Source of the DNA: Chromobacterium vaccinii
GTDB taxonomy: Bacteria; Pseudomonadota; Gammaproteobacteria; Burkholderiales; Chromobacteriaceae
DNA: 64,000 nucleotides
Assembly: GCF_000971335.1 (NCBI RefSeq)
Contig: NZ_JZJL01000005.1
Location: forward strand, 80,292-144,291
Reading direction: 5' to 3'
How positions within the stretch are numbered: position 1 is the first letter of the stretch; the number at the start of each line of letters is the position of its first letter. A model generated the notes under the pieces. It saw only the letters and a program-made list of their open reading frames with translations, had not been told where the DNA came from and searched no databases. The translations under genes were made by a program, and so were the position numbers. Of this stretch, positions 17,359-27,300 are shown piece by piece.

Positions 17359-19404
17359 TCAGTTGAAGCGGTAGTCCACCGTCACGCCGACCGTGCGCGG
17401 CGCGCCTATCACCCCCAGATTGTTGCCGCGGGCCGGAATCTGGGCGTAGAGCACGCCTTGGTTGGTCAGATTGTTGACGTAGGCGCGTACCCCCCAGCGG
17501 GCGTCCTCGTAGCCGGTGTTCAGGTTGGCCACGATGTAGTCGCCGGCGGTGCGGGCCGGATCATTGGTGATGTCCGAATAGTAGGACCCGACGCGGTTCA
17601 GGCTGCCGCCAATATAGAAGTTGCGCGGCAGACGCTGCTTGAAGCCCAGGTTGACTGTCAGATGCGGCGCGTAGTTGAACTGATTGCCTTGTATGCCGGG
17701 ATTGGCGGCGTCGGTGCCGGTCACCTTGGTGTTCAACAGGCCGATGCCGGCGCTGAGGGTCAGCTTCGGCGTGACGCGCGCTTTGCTTTCCAGTTCCAGG
17801 CCGTAGCTTTGCCCTTCCGGAATATTGGTGAAGCGCGACCCCAGTATGGCCTGGTAGCCGGTGTACTGGTTGAAGAAGGCATTGGCGTTGAGGCTGACGC
17901 GCTCGTCCAGGAAGGTGGAGCGGCTGCTCAGCTCGTAGGTTGTGACCTGTTCCTTGTTGAAGGTGTAGTACTTGTTGTCGTTGTCCAGGCCGGAGCCGCC
18001 GGCGTTGTAGCCTTTGCGCGCGGACAGGCCCAGGGTGGTGGATGGGCTGTACTTGTAGCTCAGGCCGGCCTTGGGCAGGAACAAGGTTTCGCCGAGGTCA
18101 TAGCTGGCTTGAGCTTCGTAGCTCTGTCCGGGGCCCAGCGTGGTGTTGCGTCGTTGCATCTCGCGTTCCGCGCGGCCGCCCAGATTGAGGCTCCACTTGT
18201 CGTCTAGCGCCAGCGTGGCTTCGCCGTAAAACGCCTCGGTCTTGAGGCGATCCTTGGCCGCTACGCGCGGAGAGGCGTTCATGTCCTGGTCGCGGTCGTA
18301 GTAATAGACGCCGACCAAGCCGCTCAGCCAGCCATCCTGCGGCGCGTAGGCCAGGCGGGCCTCGGCGGTGTTGCCCTTCTCGTCCAGCCTCATGCTGAAT
18401 GCGGGCGTGTCGGAATCTTTGAACGCGCTGATGTTGTCGGCGTGGCCCAGCAGCAGGCTGGCGCTCCAGGCGTCATTGATCTGGTATCGCAGATCGGCGC
18501 TGACGGTGTTGTTGAACGAGTCCTGATAGCGAGCTTCGGTCGACAGGCGGTGATACTGGTAGTCGAAGTAGTTGCCGTCGACGTAGTTCAGGTATTCGCC
18601 CTTGTTCTTGCGGTGCGCCAGCGTCAGCTTGGCGGTGAAGCCCGGCAGCGCGCTGGGCTTCCACAGCAGCTTGCCGCGGAAGCTGCTGTTTTTCACTTCG
18701 GACGCGTCCCAAGGCATGGCGCCCGGATAGTCGATGTAGCTGTGGCCGTTCAGGCCTTCGGCGGCGACGCGAAAAGCCAGCTCGTCGGTGATCGGACCGG
18801 AGATCATGCCGGCCAGCGTCACTTTGCCGTCCTTATTCTCATAGCCGGCGCGCAGCGCGCCTTCCCAGTCGAAAGTCGGGTCCTTGGTGTTGACCACGAT
18901 GGCGCCGGCCATGGTATTGCGGCCCTGGGTGGTGGATTGCGGGCCGCGCAGCACTTCTATCTGTTCCACGTCCCATGGGCTGGCGTCGACGTAGCGCTGG
19001 CCGTTCCAGCTTTCCGACATGCCGTCAACCGTGGTGCTGACGCGCGGGCGGGAGCCGGAGACCAGCGTATTGTAGCCGGTGCCGGGGCCGGTGCCTTCCA
19101 CGCCGCGGATATTGATGATGCCGGCGCCGTTGGCCGTGGCGTTGGGGGTGGCGGCCGCCGCGTCATAGACCGATTTGATCTCGCCGGTGTCGGTGTCGCG
19201 CAGCACCGATACCGCGGTGGTGGTGTCTTTCAGCGAGCGGTTGATCTTCTCGCCGGTGACGGTCACGGTAGGCAGGGCGGCGTCTTGTTGGTCGGCCGGA
19301 GCCGCCAGCGCGGAGTGGGGCAGCGACATGCCTCCCAGGCAGGCCAAGGCCAGCAGGGTGGCGTGGGCCAGGGCGTCGCGCTTGCGGTGCGGGAGTTTTT
19401 CCAT
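17359..19404 (-). CDS. vbuA: TonB-dependent catecholate siderophore receptor
   Basis: This 681-residue outer-membrane receptor has a signal peptide ending in A-L-A-A near residue 35. A TonB box-like P-T-V-T-V-T-G follows, then a plug domain (V-L-R-G-P-Q-S-T-T-Q-G-R-N-T-M-A-G-A) and a 22-strand barrel ending in V-D-Y-R-F-N with the terminal aromatic residue. It imports ferric siderophore with energy from TonB. A Fur box lies 150 bases upstream and is shared with the divergent esterase gene. Position next to the esterase, MbtH and NRPS genes matches the order I recall for the viobactin locus of C. violaceum, hence the symbol; ligand identity is inferred from context. Confidence 0.9.
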   Translation of the reverse strand: MEKLPHRKRDALAHATLLALACLGGMSLPHSALAAPADQQDAALPTVTVTGEKINRSLKDTTTAVSVLRDTDTGEIKSVYDAAAATPNATANGAGIINIRGVEGTGPGTGYNTLVSGSRPRVSTTVDGMSESWNGQRYVDASPWDVEQIEVLRGPQSTTQGRNTMAGAIVVNTKDPTFDWEGALRAGYENKDGKVTLAGMISGPITDELAFRVAAEGLNGHSYIDYPGAMPWDASEVKNSSFRGKLLWKPSALPGFTAKLTLAHRKNKGEYLNYVDGNYFDYQYHRLSTEARYQDSFNNTVSADLRYQINDAWSASLLLGHADNISAFKDSDTPAFSMRLDEKGNTAEARLAYAPQDGWLSGLVGVYYYDRDQDMNASPRVAAKDRLKTEAFYGEATLALDDKWSLNLGGRAEREMQRRNTTLGPGQSYEAQASYDLGETLFLPKAGLSYKYSPSTTLGLSARKGYNAGGSGLDNDNKYYTFNKEQVTTYELSSRSTFLDERVSLNANAFFNQYTGYQAILGSRFTNIPEGQSYGLELESKARVTPKLTLSAGIGLLNTKVTGTDAANPGIQGNQFNYAPHLTVNLGFKQRLPRNFYIGGSLNRVGSYYSDITNDPARTAGDYIVANLNTGYEDARWGVRAYVNNLTNQGVLYAQIPARGNNLGVIGAPRTVGVTVDYRFN

Positions 19405-19554
19405 CGTTCCAGATTCCTCATTGTGGTTATTGTCAGATTGACCGGGGGCGGTTCTGCGGCGTCGTCTGGCTGGCGAGGAATCGTTGGCTAATGCGGCGGA
19501 CGGAACTGTGGGGCCGGTGCTGACCCGTTGAGATCGTTGCGATCAACAGATACG

Positions 19555-19573
19555 AATGATAATATTTATCATT
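19555..19573. promoter_or_regulatory. Fur box between receptor and esterase genes
   Basis: The sequence AATGATAATATTTATCATT is a perfect 9-1-9 palindrome and a close match to the 19-bp Fur consensus. It sits in an AT-rich divergent promoter region, so iron-loaded Fur should repress both the receptor and the biosynthetic operon. Confidence 0.92.
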
Positions 19574-19656
19574 AACAATATGCAATAACTTAACGCGAAT
19601 CGAATTGGCCGGCAGCGGCCGCATTCATTGCGCGGCCTGGATCGGTGGAGGACGTT

Positions 19657-20976
19657 GTGGAATGGAATCAAGTGGCAGTGGAAAGCGCGGCTTGGCTGCA
19701 ACACCCGGAAGCGGGCAAACCGCAATGGTGGGACCGGCTGGCCGCCGCGGGCGCGCCGCTGCGAGAGCGGCTGCCGGACGGGCGCGTATGCGTGACTTTC
19801 CTGTGGCGGGATCCGGCCGGCGGTCCCGCCGCTTCGTCCATCGTCCGTGTGTACGCCGACGTCAACTCCGTCACCGACCACCATAGCCCGCAGCCGCAAT
19901 CGTTGTCCCGCCTGGGCGATACCGACGTCTGGTGGTGGCAGGCGGTGTTGCCGGCGGATTGGCGCGGCAGTTACGCCTATATCCCGGTAGCGGTCGGACA
20001 GACGCCTCCCGTTCCCGGCGGCGATGTCCGCCAGAGCCGGCTTCTCCATCGCGAATGGTGGCTGAGCATCATGGCCCAGGCCATCGCCGATCCGCTCAAC
20101 CCCGCCGCCGGCTACCGCAGCAGCTGGGGCGCCAGCTTGTCGCCGCTGCATCTGCCCGACGCCCCGGACCAGTCCGCCTGGGCCGCCTGGGACAAAACCG
20201 GGCAGGGGGCCGATCCGCGCCGCCTGACGGAAATCCGCTGGGACAGCGCCATGCTCGGCAAGGCGCGCCGGGTCTGGATCTACCACACGGGTGCGGTTTC
20301 TGTCGGACAATGGGCCGAGAGGCCGCTGGCGATTTTGCTGGACGGCCAGCATTGGGCGCAGTGCCTGCCGGTGTTCGCCGCGCTGGATGAGGACACCCGC
20401 CGCGGCCGTTTGCCGCCCGCGGTGTATTTGCTAATCGACAGCATCGACGGCAAGCACCGCGAGGAAGACTTGCCCTGCAACGCCGCATTCTGGCTGGCCT
20501 TGCAAAAGGAACTGCTGCCGCAGGCGGCTCTGATCGCGCCGTTCAGCGGCCGGGCCGATTGCACCGTGGTGGCCGGGCAGAGCTATGGCGGCCTGGCGGC
20601 GATGTTCGCCGGCCTCAACTGGCCGGACCGTTTCGGCTGCGTGCTCAGCCAGTCCGGCTCGTTCTGGTGGCCGAGCGTGGAATTGCATGAAAAGGCGCGC
20701 GCGGCAAGCGCCCGCCGCCTGCCGGGCAGCAAGGGCCGCTTGACCGAGCGGCTGGAGGCCGGCGAGACGCCGCCCGGACGGCTGCGCGTGTTCCAGGAGG
20801 TGGGCAGCCGGGAGGAGGTGATGGTGGACGTCAACGACAGCCATCGCGCGGCGCTGGAGCGCGCCGGGCACGACGTGCATTACCGGATATTCGAGGGAGG
20901 GCATGACTGGCTGTGCTGGCGCGGCGGTTTGTTGCAAGGGTTGGGCTGTCTGTGGCGGCCCTGGGTCGCCCCCTAA
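19657..20976 (+). CDS. Fes/IroD-type catecholate siderophore esterase
   Basis: This cytoplasmic enterochelin-esterase family protein has 439 residues and no signal peptide. An N-terminal substrate-binding domain (F-L-W-R-D-P-A-G-G, then V-W-W-W-Q-A-V-L-P) precedes the alpha/beta hydrolase core. The core has the nucleophile in G-Q-S-Y-G-G (Ser309) and the catalytic histidine in E-G-G-H-D-W (His416). The enzyme hydrolyses the Ser-Ser ester bonds of tri-lactone or linear catecholates to release iron after uptake. I prefer the GTG at 19657, with GGAGGA 4 bases upstream; a GTG 12 bases earlier is possible. MbtH and NRPS genes follow in the same direction. Fur-controlled through the box at 19555. 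Confidence 0.88.
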   Translation: MEWNQVAVESAAWLQHPEAGKPQWWDRLAAAGAPLRERLPDGRVCVTFLWRDPAGGPAASSIVRVYADVNSVTDHHSPQPQSLSRLGDTDVWWWQAVLPADWRGSYAYIPVAVGQTPPVPGGDVRQSRLLHREWWLSIMAQAIADPLNPAAGYRSSWGASLSPLHLPDAPDQSAWAAWDKTGQGADPRRLTEIRWDSAMLGKARRVWIYHTGAVSVGQWAERPLAILLDGQHWAQCLPVFAALDEDTRRGRLPPAVYLLIDSIDGKHREEDLPCNAAFWLALQKELLPQAALIAPFSGRADCTVVAGQSYGGLAAMFAGLNWPDRFGCVLSQSGSFWWPSVELHEKARAASARRLPGSKGRLTERLEAGETPPGRLRVFQEVGSREEVMVDVNDSHRAALERAGHDVHYRIFEGGHDWLCWRGGLLQGLGCLWRPWVAP

Positions 20977-21047
20977 AACAAACCAGAATCGTCCGAAGGC
21001 GGGCCAAGCCCGCCTGCAGGCCGGCTCGCCTTGCTGGAGTGTTCGCC

Positions 21048-21260
21048 ATGAGCGCGGAGCAAACCAACCCTTTCGATGACGAAAGCCTTTCCTTTCTCGT
21101 ACTGGTAAATCACCAGGACCAGCACAGCCTGTGGCCGTCGCAACTCGCGTCGCCAGCGGGCTGGCGCGCCGTATTCGGCCCGGCCGGCCGCGGCGCGTGC
21201 GTTTCCTATCTCGACGCAAACTGGACCGACATCCGCCCGCGATCGCTGCGCAGCGGCTGA
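21048..21260 (+). CDS. MbtH-like NRPS chaperone
   Basis: This 70-residue MbtH family protein binds and activates adenylation domains. Visible signature: N-P-F-D-D at the start, F-L-V-L-V-N-H, the Q-H-S-L-W-P motif, P-A-G-W near residue 41, and [11 protein letters not shown] at the end. GGAG lies 8 bases before the ATG. It is 71 bases after the esterase gene and 103 bases before the NRPS start, placing it in the siderophore operon as the partner of that NRPS. Confidence 0.95.
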   Translation: MSAEQTNPFDDESLSFLVLVNHQDQHSLWPSQLASPAGWRAVFGPAGRGACVSYLDANWTDIRPRSLRSG

Positions 21261-21363
21261 GGCCGCCGTTTCCTCATTTTCGCATCGTCCCGCCCATGCC
21301 GCAGGCCTGGGCGCGGCCTGCTGCGCGCCGGCCGTTCCGATTACCCGCATCCGGGAAAGCATC

Positions 21364-24300
21364 GTGTTGACCATTGAAACAAAACCCTCCGCTGTCGAGC
21401 GCGAGCTGCCGCTGTTCGGCTCGCAACTGGGCATCTGGCTAGCGGACCAGATCGCCGAACAAAAGAACACCTACGCCGTCGCCCACTGCGTAGAACTGGA
21501 CGGCGCAATAGATGCCGAGCGGCTGCGGCAGTCCATCTGTTTGGGCCTGGCCGAGGCCGATACCGTCGTCGCCCAGTACCTGGAAACGCCGGACGGCCCG
21601 GCGCAGCTTCTGCGGCAAGGGCTGAGCGCCGAGAACCTGCCCCATCCCGAAATCCATGACCTGAGCGCCGAGGCTGATCCGGAAAGCCTGGCTCGGCGGT
21701 GGATGCGCGAAGACTTGTCCGCGGATCTGCCGGCCGACGGCGAGCGGCCGCTGTATCTGCACCGCCTGTTCAAGCTGGCTGGCGGCGCGGGCGAGCGCTG
21801 GTTCTGGTATCAGCGCTACCACCATGTCTGCGTCGACGGCTACAGCTTCGCCGCGCTGACCCGCCGCATCGCCGACCTCTACCAGGCGCTGGGCCGCGGC
21901 GAAGCGCCGCCGCCGTCGCCATTTGTTTCTTTCGCCGATGTCGCGGCCGAGCGCGAAAGCTACCTGGCCAGCCCGCGCTGCGAGGAAGACCGCGCGTTCT
22001 GGCGCGGCTACGCCGCCGCGCTGCCGTCGCCGTCCACCTTGTCCGCGCGCGACGCGCTGGCAGGCGACGGCGCGGCCAATGTCGACGTGCTGCGCCGGCG
22101 TTTTGAAATCGCTGGAGGAACGGCGGCGCCGCAGGCCATGGCGGCCGTTTTCGCCTACCAGGCCAGGATGAGCGGCAAGAGCAGGGTGGCGATGGGCGTG
22201 CCTTTCATGCGGCGCATGGGGTCGGCGGCGCTGCGGGCCGTGGGCCCGGTGGTGAATGTGTTGCCGGTGGCGCTGGATATCGACGATGGCGACGATCTGG
22301 CTACGCTCGCGCGGCGCTTGGCCGACGAATTGAAACAGGTGCGCCGCCATGAGCGCTACGACGCCGAGCAGATCCAGCGCGACAGCGGCATGGTCGGCTC
22401 CAACCGCGCCTTGTACGGCGCGACGCTGAACCTGAAGATCTACGACCAGTCGCTGCGGCTGGGCGAGGTAACGGGCGTCACGCTGCCGCTGGCTGTGGGG
22501 CCGATAGACGACATCGAATTCGGCCTCTGGCAGCAGGGCGAGGCGCTGGTGGTGGAGCTGAGCGCCAATCCGGCGCGCTATGACGCGGCGGAGTTGGAGT
22601 GGCACGCTTGGCGGCTGCGCGGCTTCATCGCCGCCCTGGCCGGCGGCACTGCCGTCGGCGACGCGCCTTTGCATAGCGCCGCGGAGAAGGCCGCGTTGGA
22701 CGAGTGGTCGCATGGGCCGCGCGTCAGCGCGCCGGCCGGCGCGCGCACCGCGCTGGACGTGTTTCTGGCCAGCGCCGCGCGTTACGAAAATGAAACCGCG
22801 CTGGTCTGCGGCGACGAGCGGCTGAGCTACGGCCTGCTGTCGGCCCGCGTGGCGCAGCTGGCGCGCGAGCTGCTCTCGCGCGGCATCGGCGACGGCAGCG
22901 TGGTCGGCGTCGCCGTGCCGCGCAGCGTCGACACCGTGGTGGCGATATTGGGCACGCTGGCGGCCGGCGCCGCCTTCCTGCCGCTGGATCTGGACTATCC
23001 GCCCGAGCGGCTGGCTCTGATGTGCGAGGACGCCGCGCCGACCTTGCTGCTGACCCGCTCCGGCGTCCGCGCCCGGCTGCCAAGCCTGCCGGCGCTGTGC
23101 CTGGACGACGATGCGGTTCGCGCGCGGCTGGCCGCCCGCGCCGCCCAGCCGCTGGACGACGCGGAACGGCTGCGTCCGCTGGACGGTGACCGGCTGGCCT
23201 ATATGATCTATACCTCCGGCTCCACCGGCAAACCGAAGGGCGTGATGATCGCCCACGCCAGCTTCCTCAACCTGCTGTTGAGCCAGCAGAGCGGCCTGTT
23301 CGGCGATTTCGTCCGCGTACGCGGCCGCCGGGTGCGTACGATGCAGACCGCCTCGCTGTCCTTTGACGGCGCGCTGGAGCAGCTGTTCTGGCTCTTTATG
23401 GGCCAGGAAGTGCATCTGTGCGACGAGGAGCTGCGCCGCGACGCGCAGCAACTGGTCGATCTGGTGCGCCGCGAGCGCATCGACGAGATGGACGTACCGC
23501 CGTCGCTGCTGCGGCAGATGCTGGATTGCGGCCTGATGGATGACGGCCATTGGCAGCCCGGCATGGTGATGGTGGGCGGCGAGGCGGTGCCGCCGGCGCT
23601 GTGGGAGGAGATGCGCGGCTACTCGCAGCTGCATTTCCATAATTTCTATGGCCCGACCGAATACACGATCTCGGCGCTGGGCGCGCCGGGTTCGATAGCA
23701 GAAGAGCCGGTGGTGGGCCGGCCGGTGGCCAATACCCGCGCGCTGGTGTTGGACGCCGCTTTGCGTCCGGTGGCGATAGGCGTGGCCGGCGAGCTGTACC
23801 TGGCCGGCGCCGGCCTGGGCCTGGGCTATCTGAATCGCCCGTCCTTGACCGCGGCCCGCTTCGTCGCCAGTCCCTTCGGCGACGGCGAGCTGATGTACCG
23901 CACCGGCGACCTGGCGCGCTGGAACGCCCGCGGCCAGATGGACTTCATCGGCCGCGTCGACCACCAGATCAAGGTGCGCGGCTTCCGCATCGAGATGGGC
24001 GAGGTCGAGCACGCGCTGGCCAGCCTGCCCGGCGTCAACGCCGCCGTGGTGCTGGCCGAGGCGGTGGGCGGCAGCCACCGGCTGATCGCCTATTGCACGA
24101 TGGCCGACGCCGGCCGCCACGAGGAGGCCGGCCTGTCCGCCGCCTTGCTGGCGCAAGTGGCCGAAACGCTGCCCGACTACATGGTGCCGTCGGCGCTGGC
24201 GGTGCTGCCGGAATGGCCGGTCAACATTAACGGCAAGATAGACCGCAAGGCGCTGCCGGCGATCCGGCCGCAGAACGCCGCCGCAGGACGCGAGCCGGCC

Positions 24301-27300
24301 AACGACGCCGAGCGCCTGCTGTGCGCGGCGGTGGCCAAGGTGTTGAATCTGGACAGCACCAGCCCCGATGACGATTTCTTCCAGCTGGGCGGCGACAGCA
24401 TCTCGGCGATGAGCCTGGGCACCGAGCTGCGCCGCGCCGGCTTCCTGCTGCGTCCGCGCGACGTGTTCGCCAAGCGCACGCCGGCCGGCATGGCCGCGGC
24501 GCTGCAGCCGCTGTCGGCTGCTAATCAGGCAGCCGACGACGCGGCCGGCCCGCTGGGCAGATTGCCCATCGTCAGCTGGTTCGCCGAGCAATACGGCATG
24601 GCCAGCCGCTTCGTCCAGGGCGTGTGGCTGAAAGCGCCGGCGGCGCTGGCCCCCGAGCACCTGGCCGCCGGCCTGCTGGCCTTGCAGCGCGCGCACCCGG
24701 CATTGCGCAGCCGCGCCGCCGACGGCCAACTGCATCTGGACGCCGCGCCGGCCGCATTGGATGCGCGGACGCTGATCGAGGCCGCGCCGGACGCGACGCC
24801 GGATCAGCTATTCGAAACCGCTTGCGCGAGGCTGGACCCGGAAAACGGCCTGATGCTGCAGGCCGCGCTGCGGAGTGGAGCCGACGGCAAGCATGTGCTG
24901 CTGGCCATTCACCACCTGGCGGTCGACGGCGTATCTTGGCGCGCGCTGCTGCCGGAGCTGCGGTCCGCCTGCGAGGCAGCGATGGCTGGAGAGGCCGTCC
25001 AGCTGCCGCGCGAGGACTTCGGCCTGCGCGAGTGGGCGAAAACGCTGGCCGGCCAGGCGCCGGCCCGCCACGGCGAGCTGGCGATGTGGCGCGGCATGCT
25101 GGCCGGAAAGGCCGACGCATTGAGCGCCAAGGCGCTGGCCCCGGCCCGCGACCGCCACGACGCGGCCCGCCACAGCCGCGCGCTGCTCGGCGAGGCCGCC
25201 AGCGCGGCTTTGCTGCAAAAGCTGCCGAACGCTTGCCGCGCGACGGTGGAGGAAATCCTGCTGGCGGCGCTGCTGCTGGCCTGCCGCGGCGAATTCGACG
25301 CGCAGCGCTTGCGCGTAGGTTTGGAGTCGCACGGCCGCCACGCCGGCGACGACGGCATCGACCTCGGCCGCACCGTGGGCTGGCTGACCGCCGAATATCC
25401 GGCGCTGTTCGACCTGTCGACCAGGGAGGCCGGCGACGCGGCCGCCCTGGAGGCGCTGCGCGCGGTCAAGCGCGTGATGCGGGCGATGCCGGACCACGGG
25501 CTGGGCTACAGCGTGCTGCGTTATCTGGACGACGAGCATGGCCCGGCGCTGGGCGCGCTGGAGGCGCAGAGTCGCCCGGCGCTGCTATTCAACTACCTGG
25601 GCCGCTTCCAGGCCAGCGACGGCGAATGGACGCCGCTGGCCGCCGGCGGCCGCTTCGCCGACGCCTTCGCCGTCGACATCGATCCGGCCTTGCCGCTGCA
25701 ATACGGGCTGGAGGCCAATGTCTTCGTCGACGAGTCCGGCGCCGCGCCGCGCGTGGCGGTCAACTGGACCTGGGCCGACGCGCTGTTCGACGCAGCGGCC
25801 ATTGACCGGCTGGGACAACGGATGGACAGCGCGATCGCCGCGCTGGCTCGTCTCGCCGAGCGCGATCCGCTGGCCGCGGCCGACACGCTGGTGGCCTCCG
25901 AGACGCTGGGCGCCGGCGGCGCGCCGTTGTCCGACGCCGAGCTGGCGGCGCTCTGCGCCCGCCACGGCAGCTTGGCCGCCGCCTTGCCGGTGCTGCCGCT
26001 GCAGCAGGGCTTGCTGTTCCACGCCCAACTGGGCGAGGCGGCTGGCAAGTACAACTCCATCACCCGCGTCACTTTCGAAGGCCCGCTGGGCAGCGACAGG
26101 CTGCGCGCGGCGCTGGCGGCGGTATTGCGCCGCCATCCGCAGTTGGCCGCAGGTTTCGACAGCGAAGTTCAGGCCGAACCGTTGCAACTGCTGCCGCTTG
26201 TGCTGCCGGAATGGCCGTGGCGCGAGCTGGAGCTGGCCGCGTCGGCTGACGAGACCGAGGCGCTGCAGGCGCTGGAGCGTGAGGAGCTGAACCGCGACTT
26301 TACGGTCGGCGGCCCCAGCGAGGGCCCGCTGCTGCAGGCCACGCTGGCGCGCCACGGCCAACTGTCCACGCTGTTCCTGACCGCGCACCATTTGGTTGTC
26401 GATGGTTGGTCCACGCCCATCATGCTGCGCGACCTGCTGGCCGCCTACGGCGACGGGCCTGACACGCTGCCGGCGATCCGCGTCGATTACCCCAGCGTGG
26501 TCCGCGCGCTGGCCGCGCGCGACCTGACGCCGGCGCGGCAGCTGTGGCTGCAGACGCTGGACGGCGTCAAGCCCACGCTGCTGTTCGGCCAACAGACGGC
26601 CGCGCCGGAAGTGCGGGAATTCGAGCTGGTGCTGCCGCAAGCGCTGGAAGACGCGCTGACCGAGCGCTGCCGCGAACGCGGCCTTACCCTCAACACCGCG
26701 ATGCAGGGCATGTGGGGCGCGCTGCTGTCGGTGCTGACCGGCCGCAACGACGTGGTGTTCGGCTCGCCGGTGTCGGGCCGCTTCAGCCCGGTGGACGGCG
26801 TGGACGAGCATATCGGCCTGTTCAGCAACACCATTCCGGTACGGGTGGTTCTGCGGCCGGACGCGCCGCTGTGGGAACAGCTGGCCGACTTGCAGGCGCG
26901 GCAGATCCGTCTGCTGGAACGTGACGGGCTGGGCCTTGCCGAAATCCAGCGCCTGGCCGGCGCGGCCACGCTGTTCGACACGCTGCTGGTGGTGGAGAAC
27001 TACCCGGATCAGGACATGCAGTCGCGCGACTACCACTGCGCGCGCATCGCCTCGCTGCGCAACCGCGGCCATACCCACTATCCGCTGACGGTGCTGGCGC
27101 TGCCGGGAGACCGGCTGCGCCTGCTGATCGAGTACCGCGACCTGGTCAAGGATCCGGGACAGCTGGCCGAGCGCATGCAGTCGCTGCTGGAGCATCTGGC
27201 TTATCAACCAGAGCTGCCGTGGTCGGTCTTTAATCCGCTGACCGGCGCCGAGCGCGAGCTGATCGAGCGGGTCAACGCCACCGCCGCAGTCATTCCTGAA

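Noticed and set aside
21439..24735. Very long open frame (about 1098 codons) on the minus strand across the NRPS
   Set aside because: It mirrors the GC-rich codon pattern of the NRPS, has low-complexity Gln/Arg/Ala-rich product and no ribosome site or domain.
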